This document shows, piece by piece, positions 7,254 through 14,004 of a stretch of DNA of 44,439 nucleotides. The DNA is taken from the NCBI GenBank assembly GCA_964497825.1, contig CAZCFA010000016.1:1-44439 (forward strand). The letters run 5' to 3'. Source of the stretch: RHKX01 sp964497825. GTDB lineage: Bacteria > Actinomycetota > Thermoleophilia > Solirubrobacterales > 70-9. The notes beneath the pieces were generated by a model, which worked only from the letters and a program-made list of their open reading frames with translations, did no database searches and was not told the DNA's origin. Every line of letters starts with the position of its first letter. The first letter of the stretch is position 1. The position numbers were made by a program, and so were the translations under genes.

Positions 7254-8309
7254 GTGGCAGCCGCGAGCGAGACCACGCCGCTCGGCGAGGCGGCCCGCTT
7301 CGCCGGCGGCCTGACCGACCTCGGCGCGGGCGCTTGGACCTGGCTGCAGCCGAACGGCGGCCTCGGCGAGTCGAACGCCGGCCTGATCGCCGGCGACGGC
7401 GAGAGCCTGCTGATCGACACGCTCTGGGACGAGCGCCTGACGCGACGGATGCTGGCGGCGATCGAGCCCGTCCTCGCCGCCCGCGAGGCGCCGATCCGGC
7501 GGCTGTTCAACAGCCACGGCGACGGCGACCACTGGTACGGAAACGGCCTCCTCGACGCCGCCGTCGAGATCATCGCGACGGTCGCCGCGGCCCAGCAGAT
7601 GGAGGCCGAGCCGCCGTCGATGCTGACCCGGCTGCGGCCGGTCGGCTCGCTCGCCGGGCTGGCCGGGCGGGTGCCGCGGTTGCCCGGCGGCGACTCGCTC
7701 CGCGGGCTCGGCGACTTCGCCGCGATGCTCGGCAGCTACCGCTTCAGCGGCATCGACCCGCGCCGGGCCGACCGCACCTTCACCGGCACCGAGACCCTCG
7801 ACGTCGGCGGTCGCGCGGTCGAGCTGATCGAGGTCGGCCCGGCGCACTCCAGCGGCGACGCGATCGCCTGGCTCGCCGATGCCCGCATCGTCTTCGCCGG
7901 CGACATCCTCTTCAACGGGGTGACGCCGATCATGTGGGCGGGACCGGTCGAGAACTGGATCGCGGCGCTGGAGCGGATCGAGGCGCTCGATCCGGAGATC
8001 GTGATCGGCGGCCACGGCCCGCCCGGCGCCGGCGCCGAGCTCGCCACCCTGCGCGAGCACTGGCGGTGGCTCGCGGCCGAGGTCGCCGCGGCCGGCGACG
8101 CCGATCCCGGCCGCCTCGCCGAGCGGCTGATCCGCTCCGATGGCTGGCGCGGCTCCGCCTGGGCCGAATGGACGTACCCGGAGCGGACCTGCGTCAACGT
8201 CGCCCGGATCAGGGCGACGAGCACCGGCGGCGGCAGCGAGATCGGCACCGTCGAGCGGCTGAAGCTGATCGCCGCGATGGGCGCCCTCGCCGAGCGCCTG
8301 CACGGCTGA
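7254..8309 (+). CDS. Metallo-beta-lactamase-fold hydrolase with a variant HxDxDH motif (351 aa)
   Basis: The N-terminal half has the MBL fold, including GLIAGDGESLLIDT and the metal motif SHGDGDHW (residues 87-94). The usual second His of HxHxDH is Asp here (His88, Asp90, Asp92, His93). Later elements are GPAHSSGDAIAWL, FAGDILFNG and the C-terminal GGHGPP. NSHGDGDHWxG is a recurring form in a group of uncharacterised MBL proteins, so this is a subfamily trait rather than damage. I use the GTG at 7254 because it follows a TANNNT box and avoids overlap with the divergent gene. The 3' end has been tandemly duplicated (41-bp period), so the final codons recur after the stop. Confidence 0.85.
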   Translation: MAAASETTPLGEAARFAGGLTDLGAGAWTWLQPNGGLGESNAGLIAGDGESLLIDTLWDERLTRRMLAAIEPVLAAREAPIRRLFNSHGDGDHWYGNGLLDAAVEIIATVAAAQQMEAEPPSMLTRLRPVGSLAGLAGRVPRLPGGDSLRGLGDFAAMLGSYRFSGIDPRRADRTFTGTETLDVGGRAVELIEVGPAHSSGDAIAWLADARIVFAGDILFNGVTPIMWAGPVENWIAALERIEALDPEIVIGGHGPPGAGAELATLREHWRWLAAEVAAAGDADPGRLAERLIRSDGWRGSAWAEWTYPERTCVNVARIRATSTGGGSEIGTVERLKLIAAMGALAERLHG

Positions 8310-8360
8310 TCGCCGGAGTGGGCGCCCTCGCCGAGCGCCCGCACGGCTGATCGCCGGAGT
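8281..8360. repeat. 41-bp tandem duplication across the MBL-gene stop codon
   Basis: GCGCCCTCGCCGAGCGCC begins at 8281 and again at 8322, followed each time by a CACGGCTGATCGCCGGAGTG sequence; a third, decayed copy starts near 8347. The first unit encodes the C-terminal residues and stop of the MBL protein. The second has the same sequence out of frame. Confidence 0.8.
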
Positions 8361-8872
8361 GGGCGCGCTGCGCGGTGCCCGGCTCGGCGCCGTGGGCGGC
8401 GCGCCCGCGGCGTGCTAGTCACGCTGAGCACGGCGTCGCCTGAGTGCACGCGGCGCGGGGCGAGTTGACCACCGCCGGGGTGGAAAAAACGCCCAGCGCC
8501 GGCGGTGAACCGGCGCTCGAGCACGCGCGCACGCGGCGCGGGGCGGGTTGACCACCGCCGGGGTGGAAAAATCGCCCAGCGCCGGCGGTGAAACCGCGGC
8601 GCGAGATGCGGGTGTGGTCGTCTCCCTGCGGGCGGCATCGCGCGGCCGGCGACGCGGTGGCGGTTGCGCTCAACGAGCGCCGGATGGGGCAGCGATCGCC
8701 CAGCCCCGCAGCGATCGGACGGAGCGGCCCAGCGATCGGACGGAGCGGCCCAGCGATCGCCCAGCGGCCCAGCCGATCGCCAGCGCCCCTCAGCGAACGC
8801 CGCCCAGCGGCCCAGCGATCGCCAGCGCCCCTCAGCGAACGCCGGGAGCGGCCCAGCGATCGCCCGAGCGCC
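8310..8872. repeat. Gene-free spacer with several unrelated repeat sets
   Basis: Two 67-bp direct copies lie at 8446-8512 and 8529-8596. Each holds TTGACCACCGCCGGGGTGG followed by a run of A, and a 9-bp inverted repeat CACCGCCGG/CCGGCGGTG (8470-8478/8499-8507 and 8553-8561/8582-8590). Next come a 21-bp tandem pair (8711-8731, 8732-8752) and a ~36-bp pair starting at 8764 and 8808. The last part is rich in the octamer GCGATCGC (8692, 8753, 8815, 8856 and 8876, the last just inside the next gene). I find no gene on either strand. Confidence 0.75.
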
Positions 8873-9265
8873 TCAGCGATCGCCGGAGGGATCGGCCTCG
8901 ATCAACTCGATCCGGTAGCCATCCGGGTCGCGGACGAAGCAGAGGCGGGAGCCGCCCTCGCGGACGGTGTAGGGGGGCCGCTCGGGCTCGATCCCGTCGG
9001 CGGCGAGGCGGGCGAGGGTGGCGTCGAGGTCGTCGGCGGTGATCGCGATGTGGCCGTAGCCAGTCCCCTGGTCGTAGGCCTGGTCGACGTCGTGGTTGTG
9101 GGTCAGCTCGAGTCGGGCGCCGTCGCCGGGGAGGCCCATGAAGATGTTGGTCGCCTCGTCGCCGATCGGCATTCGCCGCATCACCTCGAAGCCGAGCTTC
9201 TCGTAGAAGGCGACCGAGGCCTCGGGATCGAGGACGCGATAGCAGGTGTGGATCAGCTCGGCCAC
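8873..9265 (-). CDS. VOC-family glyoxalase I-like protein (130 aa)
   Basis: The protein has the two beta-alpha-beta-beta-beta modules of the vicinal oxygen chelate superfamily. The metal ligands of bacterial glyoxalase I have clear equivalents: His6 (IHTCYRV), Glu53 (RLELTHN), His72 (YGHIAI) and Glu120 (YRIELIE), close to E. coli GloA positions 5, 56, 74 and 122. Length and motif DPDGYRIE are also typical. A role in methylglyoxal detoxification is therefore likely, though the thiol cofactor in an actinobacterium may be mycothiol rather than glutathione. It starts with GTG; TAGCCT lies 9 bases upstream on the same strand. It is separated from the M23 peptidase gene by only 26 bases. Confidence 0.9.
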   Translation of the reverse strand: MAELIHTCYRVLDPEASVAFYEKLGFEVMRRMPIGDEATNIFMGLPGDGARLELTHNHDVDQAYDQGTGYGHIAITADDLDATLARLAADGIEPERPPYTVREGGSRLCFVRDPDGYRIELIEADPSGDR

Positions 9266-9291
9266 CGTCGCGTCAGGCTACTGCAGCAGGC

Positions 9292-9861
9292 TCAGCTGGT
9301 CCTGTCCCAGCGCCTCAGGTAGGGGGTCGGGTTGAGCACCGAGCCACCGCGGTACCAACCCGGCTTCGACCACATCTCGAAGTGCAGGTGGCAGGCCGTG
9401 GCGCGCCCGGTCCGGCCGACCCGTCCGATCTTGTCCCCGGCCGCGACCCGGTCGCCGCGCGAGAGCTTCGAGCGCCTGGCGAGGTGCATGTAGACCTCGT
9501 CGCGACCACGCGCCTTGATCACGACGTAGTTGCCGGCCGCCGACTGGTACTTGACGAAACGGACCCGGCCGCGCTCGGCGGCGACGACGCGCTTGCCGCA
9601 CTTGGCGAGCAGATCCTGTCCCTGATGGCCGCGGCCGGCGCCGATGCTGTCGCCGTAGCGGTGCTTGGCGCGGACCGGGAAGACGGCGTCGCCACCACCG
9701 CCGCCGTGGCCACCGCCGCCACCGTGGCCACCGCCCCCGCCGGGCTCGACCGGCGTGCCGCCGGTGCCGCCGCGGGCGCCGGCGACGGCGACCGCGGGGA
9801 TGATCGCGCCCGCGAGCAGCGCCGCCAGAAGCAGTTTCGGGATTCGCCAGGAGCTGGGCAT
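9292..9861 (-). CDS. Secreted M23 (LytM-type) peptidoglycan endopeptidase (189 aa)
   Basis: An N-terminal signal peptide (residues 1-28, hydrophobic KLLLAALLAGAIIPAVAVA) precedes a Gly/His linker (GGGGGHGGGGGHGGGGG, 41-57) and an M23 domain. The zinc ligands are seen: His79 and Asp83 (HQGQD) and the HLH at 158-160, with His126 as the other active-site His. The enzyme should cleave peptide crosslinks outside the membrane. In this setting, downstream of a c-di-AMP riboswitch, the link is osmotic or growth-stage control of wall hydrolysis, as known for other actinobacterial wall enzymes. GAAAGAGG (9873-9880) is the likely ribosome-binding site, at the 3' edge of the riboswitch. Confidence 0.93.
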   Translation of the reverse strand: MPSSWRIPKLLLAALLAGAIIPAVAVAGARGGTGGTPVEPGGGGGHGGGGGHGGGGGDAVFPVRAKHRYGDSIGAGRGHQGQDLLAKCGKRVVAAERGRVRFVKYQSAAGNYVVIKARGRDEVYMHLARRSKLSRGDRVAAGDKIGRVGRTGRATACHLHFEMWSKPGWYRGGSVLNPTPYLRRWDRTS

Positions 9862-9867
9862 CGTTGG

Positions 9868-10040
9868 CTGGACCTCTTTCGGAAGGCCTACGGGGTTAGC
9901 TGGCGGGCTCGCGCTGAAAGAGCTGCGCTACGGACCTGCTGGCCCGATTCGCCCCGTGGGCGCCGCGCAGAGCGGCTCCCGGCGGGTCCCCCGCTGCGGC
10001 GCCCGGGGGGCGTCGCACTCGGCGGTTTACGACGTTGTGT
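9868..10040 (-). ncRNA. c-di-AMP riboswitch (ydaO/yuaA type)
   Basis: The leader of the M23 gene carries the conserved blocks of the ydaO aptamer in the right order on the minus strand: GCAGCGGGGGACCCG (9997-9983), GGGGCGAATC (9955-9946), and CCAGCTAACCCCGTAGGC (9903-9886). The last is the best-known signature of the class, followed by a short purine-rich segment that includes the ribosome-binding site. Known ydaO riboswitches turn genes off when c-di-AMP binds, and in actinobacteria they often precede M23, NlpC/P60 and resuscitation-factor genes. Exact boundaries are estimated. Confidence 0.88.
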
Positions 10041-10046
10041 GAGCGA

Positions 10047-10052
10047 ACCCTA
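10047..10052 (-). promoter_or_regulatory. Extended -10 box for the riboswitch transcript
   Basis: TGTTAGGGT on the minus strand combines a TG extension with the TANNNT box TAGGGT. It stands about 7 bases before the expected 5' end of the aptamer and just after the upstream gene's stop, so the M23 gene can be transcribed independently of the NlpC/P60-like gene. Confidence 0.45.
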
Positions 10053-10065
10053 ACAGGCGGCGCGG

Positions 10066-11367
10066 TCAGAGCCCGGCCGGGTGGCGCACCGCCCACGACT
10101 GGCCCTGCTCCCAGCTCGAGGCGCTGGTGCTCCAGCTCGGGCCGGAGCCGCCGGTGTCGGAGGTGTCCCAGCGCAGCCCGGCGACCCACATGAAGGCGTG
10201 GCCGGAGTTGGCGTAGACCGTGATCCAGTTGCCGGCACCGGACTCGCCCCAGAAGCCGAGGCCGGTCGAGTCGAGCGGCGAGGACAGCAGGCCGCCGCCG
10301 TGCAGCGCGTAGGAGACGGCGCCGGAGCAGTCGTAGCCGGAGGACTCGAACGAGCCGTGGCCGCCGCCCCAGGCGTAGGGAGCGTCCTTGATCTCGTTCG
10401 CCGCGGCGATCACCGCGACGACCTGCGGCGGCGCGCCGGCGGGCGGCGTCGCGGTGCCGTCGGCGTTCAGCGTCGCCGTGCTGCCGTTCGGAGGCGGCGC
10501 CGCCGAGGGCGACGGCGACGCGACCGCGGGGTCGCCGCCGTCGTCGATCGACGGCGGCGCCGTCGCCTGGCGGCGCTGGGCGCGGGCGATCCCCCGCTCG
10601 AGTTGGTCCTCGCGGCCGCCGAGCGCGGCGAGCGTCTGCCGGCGGTCGGCGCGGGCGGCGGCGAGCTGCGCCTCCTGGTCCTCGAGCCCGGCGCGGACGT
10701 CGGCGAGCTGCTGATGGCGCTGGGCGATCTGATCGCGCTGCGCCTCGATCCTGCTCTCGCTGTCGGCGAGGCGTGCGACCGTGTCGGCGACCTCGGTGCG
10801 CAGGTCCTCGACCTTCTGCACGGTGTCGGACTGGTACTGCTGGAGGCGGTCGAGGTAGGCGGCGTCGACCTCGTCGTCCTCCCAGTGGGCGGACTCGAGC
10901 AGCAGCCCGAAGGCGTCGGGATCGCCCGACTTGTAGACGCCGACCAGGATCCGCTTGAGCTGGTCGACGGCCCGGTGGAGCTGGTCGCGGACCCGCTTCA
11001 GGTGCTCGCGGCCGGCGTCGAGCTCGGCCCTGGCCTCGGCGAGCCGGTCCTGGGCCTGGGCGAGCTGGTTGGCGGCGGCCTGCTCCTGCTGGCGCGCCTC
11101 GGAGACCTGGCCGATCAGCGAGTTGATCTGGCGGTTGGCGGCGTCGATCTTGGCGGCGAGGTCGTCCTGCTGGCTGCGGACGTCGGCGAGGTCGCGCTGC
11201 TTGTCGGCGACCGAGGCGTCGGCGCTCGGGCCGTCGATCAGGACGACGAGCGCGCAGACCGCCGCCAGCGCCGCCGCGAGGGCGGCGATGCGGGCGAGAG
11301 GAGACCGCGTCCGCGTGTCGAAGGGATCGGGTTGCATAGGCGTCCGGGCGGGCGGGAAACCCCGCAC
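10066..11367 (-). CDS. Secreted coiled-coil NlpC/P60-like peptidoglycan hydrolase (433 aa)
   Basis: A hydrophobic N-terminal segment (about residues 24-45) serves as signal or anchor. Two long heptad-rich coiled coils (about 55-145 and 170-270) follow, as in PcsB/RipA-type hydrolases that await an activator. A Pro/Ser/Thr linker leads to the catalytic region: YAWGGG, then GYDCSGAVSYAL with the nucleophile Cys347 and a candidate His390 in NSGHAFMWV. The C-terminal end resembles NlpC/P60 cysteine endopeptidases but is shorter and divergent after the His. I kept the GTG at 11367, 11 bases after TAGCCT; the ATG at 11337 is an alternative. It lies upstream of the riboswitch-controlled M23 gene, so the pair forms a wall-remodelling locus. 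Confidence 0.85.
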   Translation of the reverse strand: MRGFPPARTPMQPDPFDTRTRSPLARIAALAAALAAVCALVVLIDGPSADASVADKQRDLADVRSQQDDLAAKIDAANRQINSLIGQVSEARQQEQAAANQLAQAQDRLAEARAELDAGREHLKRVRDQLHRAVDQLKRILVGVYKSGDPDAFGLLLESAHWEDDEVDAAYLDRLQQYQSDTVQKVEDLRTEVADTVARLADSESRIEAQRDQIAQRHQQLADVRAGLEDQEAQLAAARADRRQTLAALGGREDQLERGIARAQRRQATAPPSIDDGGDPAVASPSPSAAPPPNGSTATLNADGTATPPAGAPPQVVAVIAAANEIKDAPYAWGGGHGSFESSGYDCSGAVSYALHGGGLLSSPLDSTGLGFWGESGAGNWITVYANSGHAFMWVAGLRWDTSDTGGSGPSWSTSASSWEQGQSWAVRHPAGL

Positions 11368-11672
11368 GGAGTGGCGGCAGGCTAGCGCGGGTTACCTGTT
11401 TGCGAACAAACGCTCACATTCCTGCAACGGATCTTGCGCTCACGCGAGGCCCCGCGGCACGCGGTAAGAACCGCTCGATCTGCAGGGCTTCTGCCATCGC
11501 GGCCGCGACGTTGCAGCGCCGGCGGTCGCGATGAGCTTCGTGTGATCGGCGTTAGCGGTTCTCCGGGGCGACGCGGCGCTCGTTCGGAGCCTCTGACTGG
11601 GATCGCTGGTCCCCGCGACCACCGATTCCAGTCACAGCGGCGAGCTCAGCGGCGGCGGAGCGGGCTCAGCGC
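11368..11672. promoter_or_regulatory. Upstream region of the NlpC/P60-like gene
   Basis: Read on the minus strand, this region holds a TAGCCT box (11379-11384) and, 13 bases further upstream, the palindrome GTTTG-TTCG-CAAAC (11398-11411), a candidate operator or -35 overlap. At the far end, 11594-11611 and 11617-11634 form an imperfect 18-bp hairpin (two mismatches) just after the MaoC gene, which probably ends that operon. Between about 11420 and 11590 I see nothing recognisable; it does not match the c-di-AMP riboswitch consensus. Confidence 0.5.
11594..11634 (-). terminator. Hairpin at the end of the lipid operon
   Basis: TGACTGGGATCGCTGGTC and GACCACCGATTCCAGTCA pair at 16 of 18 positions around a 5-base loop. 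It lies 38 bases downstream of the last operon gene on the minus strand. No T-tract follows, as is common for high-GC actinobacterial terminators. Confidence 0.5.
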
Positions 11673-12584
11673 TCAGAGCGGGCGGATCGCGCCGAGCAGG
11701 TGCTCGCTGCCGGCACCGGCATCGCGCAGGGCGAAGCCGATCTCGCCGCCGTCGCGCCGCTCGAGCGCGAGCCCGACCTTCGCCGGCAGGGCCAGCGGCT
11801 TGCCGAAGGCGGCCTCGGTGGCGAAGGCGGCGGCGCTGCGGGGCTCGAGCTGGGCGAGGCAGCGGGCCTGGCTCCACATCCCGTGCGCGATCGCGCGCGG
11901 GAAACCGAACGCCCTGGCGCTGAGCGCGTGCATGTGGATCGGGTTGCGATCGCCGGAGACGCCCGCGTAGCGGCGGCCGAGGTCGTCGCCAAGCCGCCAC
12001 TCGGTGGTCAGCGGCGCCTCGGCGGCGACCGGCGCCGGTCGCGGCTCGCGCGCCGCCCCCGGGTCGGAGCCGCCGCGACGCAACAGCGTCCCGCGCTCGC
12101 TCCAGACGAGCTCGCCGTCGACCCGCGCCTCGGTGATCAGCGTGAACGCGCGGCCCTTGCGGTGCGGTCGCAGGTCCTCGGCCCGGACCGCGAGGTCGAC
12201 GCTCTCGGCGGCGCCGATCGGCCGCCGCTGGCTGATCGCGTTGTCGAGGTGGACGAGCCCGAGCAGCGGGAACGGAAACCCGCCGCCGGTCATCAGCTTC
12301 AGCTGCAGCGGGAAGCCGAGCACGTGCGGATAGGTCGCCGGCAGCGTCTCACGCAGCGCGAAGCCGCAGACGCGGCAGTAGGTGGCGAGGCGGTCGCGGT
12401 CGATCGTGACCCCGTCGAGCCGCAGCTCGACGCCGGGCAGCCGCTCGCCGCTGCCGCCGACGAACGGCAGCAGGCCGGCGCCGGGGACCGCGCCCAGCGC
12501 CGCCCGCGCGTACAGCGACAGGGTGCCGGGCGGGCCGTCGAGCCGCTCGCTGCGAGCGGGGGCGATCCGGCCCGGCTCAGGCAC
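11673..12584 (-). CDS. MaoC-family (R)-enoyl-CoA hydratase, HtdX-like (303 aa)
   Basis: This is a double hot-dog hydratase. The C-terminal half carries the hydratase-2 motif, YAGVSGDRNPIHMH followed by FPRAIAHGMW, with the Asp and His expected for hydration of trans-2-enoyl-CoA. The N-terminal half keeps a hot-dog-like TYPHVLGFPLQLKLM segment without that motif. This matches mycobacterial HtdX (Rv0241c), and the next gene upstream is an Rv0242c-type FabG, so the order is the same as in M. tuberculosis. The GTG start overlaps the last 8 bases of fabG, indicating translational coupling. It is the last gene of the operon. It could work in beta-oxidation or in elongation of acyl chains. Confidence 0.88.
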   Translation of the reverse strand: MPEPGRIAPARSERLDGPPGTLSLYARAALGAVPGAGLLPFVGGSGERLPGVELRLDGVTIDRDRLATYCRVCGFALRETLPATYPHVLGFPLQLKLMTGGGFPFPLLGLVHLDNAISQRRPIGAAESVDLAVRAEDLRPHRKGRAFTLITEARVDGELVWSERGTLLRRGGSDPGAAREPRPAPVAAEAPLTTEWRLGDDLGRRYAGVSGDRNPIHMHALSARAFGFPRAIAHGMWSQARCLAQLEPRSAAAFATEAAFGKPLALPAKVGLALERRDGGEIGFALRDAGAGSEHLLGAIRPL

Positions 12585-13980
12585 CGATTAGGCTCTGACC
12601 GCAGACGCGGACGACGTTGCCGTTGAGCCCGGTCGAGGCCGGGCTCGCGAACCAGGCGATCGTCTCGGCGACGTCGATCGGCAGCCCGCCCTGGGCGAGC
12701 GAGTTCATCCGCCGGCCCGCCTCGCGCGGCGCCAGCGGCATCGCCGCGGTCATCCGCGTCTCGATGAAGCCCGGGGCGACGGCGTTGATCGTCGCGCCGC
12801 GCTCAGCCAGCAGCGGCGCCATCGACCGGACCATCCCGATCACGCCCGCCTTCGAGGTCGAGTAGTTGGTCTGGCCGGCGGCGCCGGCGATCCCGCTCAT
12901 CGACGAGACGCAGACGATCCGGCCGCCCTCGTTGAGGAGCCCGCGCTCGAGCAGCGCGTCGTCGATCCGCTCGGCGGCGCTCAGGTTGACGTCGATCAGC
13001 GCCGTCCAGCGCTCCTCGTCCATGCGGCCGAGCGTCTTGTCGCGGGTGATCCCGGCGTTGTGGACGACGACGTCGACGCCGCCGCGGCGCTCGCGCAGCT
13101 CGTCGCAGATCAGCGCCGGCGCCCCGGGATCGGTGATGTCGGCGGCGATCGCCGAGCCGCCGATCGTCGCGACGACGGCCTCGAGCTCGCCGGCGAGCGC
13201 CGGCACGTCGAGGCCGACGACGTGGGCGCCGTCGCGCTCGAGCGTGCGCGCGATCGACTCGCCGATCCCGCGGGCGGCGCCGGTCACGAGCGCGACCTTG
13301 CCGTGCAGCGGCCGCTCCCAGTCGATCGCCGGGAGCTCGGCGCCGGGGCCGATCCGGGCGAGCTGGCCGCTGACGTAGGCCGAGCGCGGCGAGAGGAAGA
13401 ACCGCAGGCTCGAGGCGATCAGGCCCTCGGCGCCGGGGGCGACGTAGAGGAGCTGGGAGGTGGCGCCGGCGCGGAGCTCCTTGCCGGCCGCCCGGACGAA
13501 GCCCTCGAGCGCCCGCTGCGCGGTCGCGGCGCGCGGCGCGGCGCAGTCCTCGGGCGCCGTGCCGAGCACGATCAGGCGACCCGACGGCGTAAGCCGCCGG
13601 ATCGTCGGATGGAAGAACGCCCAGAGCTCGCGCAGCTCGGCGCTGGTCGTGATCCCCGAGGCGTCGAAGACGAGCCCCTTCCAGCGCTGGTCGGCCGCCG
13701 CATCCGGGTTCCAGACGCCGGCGTCGACCCCGGTCTCGGCCAGCGCGGCGCGAACCCCGTCGTCGAGCCGCGAGTCGACCGTCAGCTCGGCCGCGGCGAG
13801 CACCGCCGCGATCGCCGCGCCGAGCCGGCCGCCCGGCGCCGAGCCGGCCAGCACCCTCCCATCGATGACGGGCGCCCCCGCGACCCAGCGGTCGAGGGGG
13901 GCCGGCCTCGGCAGGCCGAGGTTCTTGGCGACGAAGCCGCCGAGCGGGTTGTTGACGAGCGCCGTGTAGGTGTCGGACAT
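12577..13980 (-). CDS. fabG: High-molecular-weight 3-oxoacyl-ACP/CoA reductase, FabG4-like (467 aa)
   Basis: The protein has two parts. Residues 1-220 form a degenerate Rossmann/flavodoxin-like domain typical of high-molecular-weight FabGs, without cofactor motifs. Residues 225-467 are a complete SDR: TGAARGIG (233-240), HNAG (307-310), catalytic Ser360 and Tyr373-x3-Lys377 (NYSTSKAG). In mycobacteria such proteins (FabG4, Rv0242c) reduce 3-oxoacyl-CoA with NADH and sit beside htdX and fadA2, as here. The ATG at 13980 has a strong AGGAGG site about 7 bases upstream, within the 24-base gap to the thiolase gene. Confidence 0.9.
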   Translation of the reverse strand: MSDTYTALVNNPLGGFVAKNLGLPRPAPLDRWVAGAPVIDGRVLAGSAPGGRLGAAIAAVLAAAELTVDSRLDDGVRAALAETGVDAGVWNPDAAADQRWKGLVFDASGITTSAELRELWAFFHPTIRRLTPSGRLIVLGTAPEDCAAPRAATAQRALEGFVRAAGKELRAGATSQLLYVAPGAEGLIASSLRFFLSPRSAYVSGQLARIGPGAELPAIDWERPLHGKVALVTGAARGIGESIARTLERDGAHVVGLDVPALAGELEAVVATIGGSAIAADITDPGAPALICDELRERRGGVDVVVHNAGITRDKTLGRMDEERWTALIDVNLSAAERIDDALLERGLLNEGGRIVCVSSMSGIAGAAGQTNYSTSKAGVIGMVRSMAPLLAERGATINAVAPGFIETRMTAAMPLAPREAGRRMNSLAQGGLPIDVAETIAWFASPASTGLNGNVVRVCGQSLIGA

Positions 13981-14004
13981 CGCATCCCTCCTGGCAGGTC
14001 GTGA

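Noticed and set aside
8419..8673. Minus-strand frames with repeated FTAGAGRFFHPGGGQ peptides
   Set aside because: They arise from the 67-bp direct repeat; the copies are in different frames and there is no domain or start signal.
11368..11590. A second c-di-AMP riboswitch before the NlpC/P60-like gene
   Set aside because: None of the conserved blocks (GGGGNGAATC, CAGCTAACC) is present in this leader.
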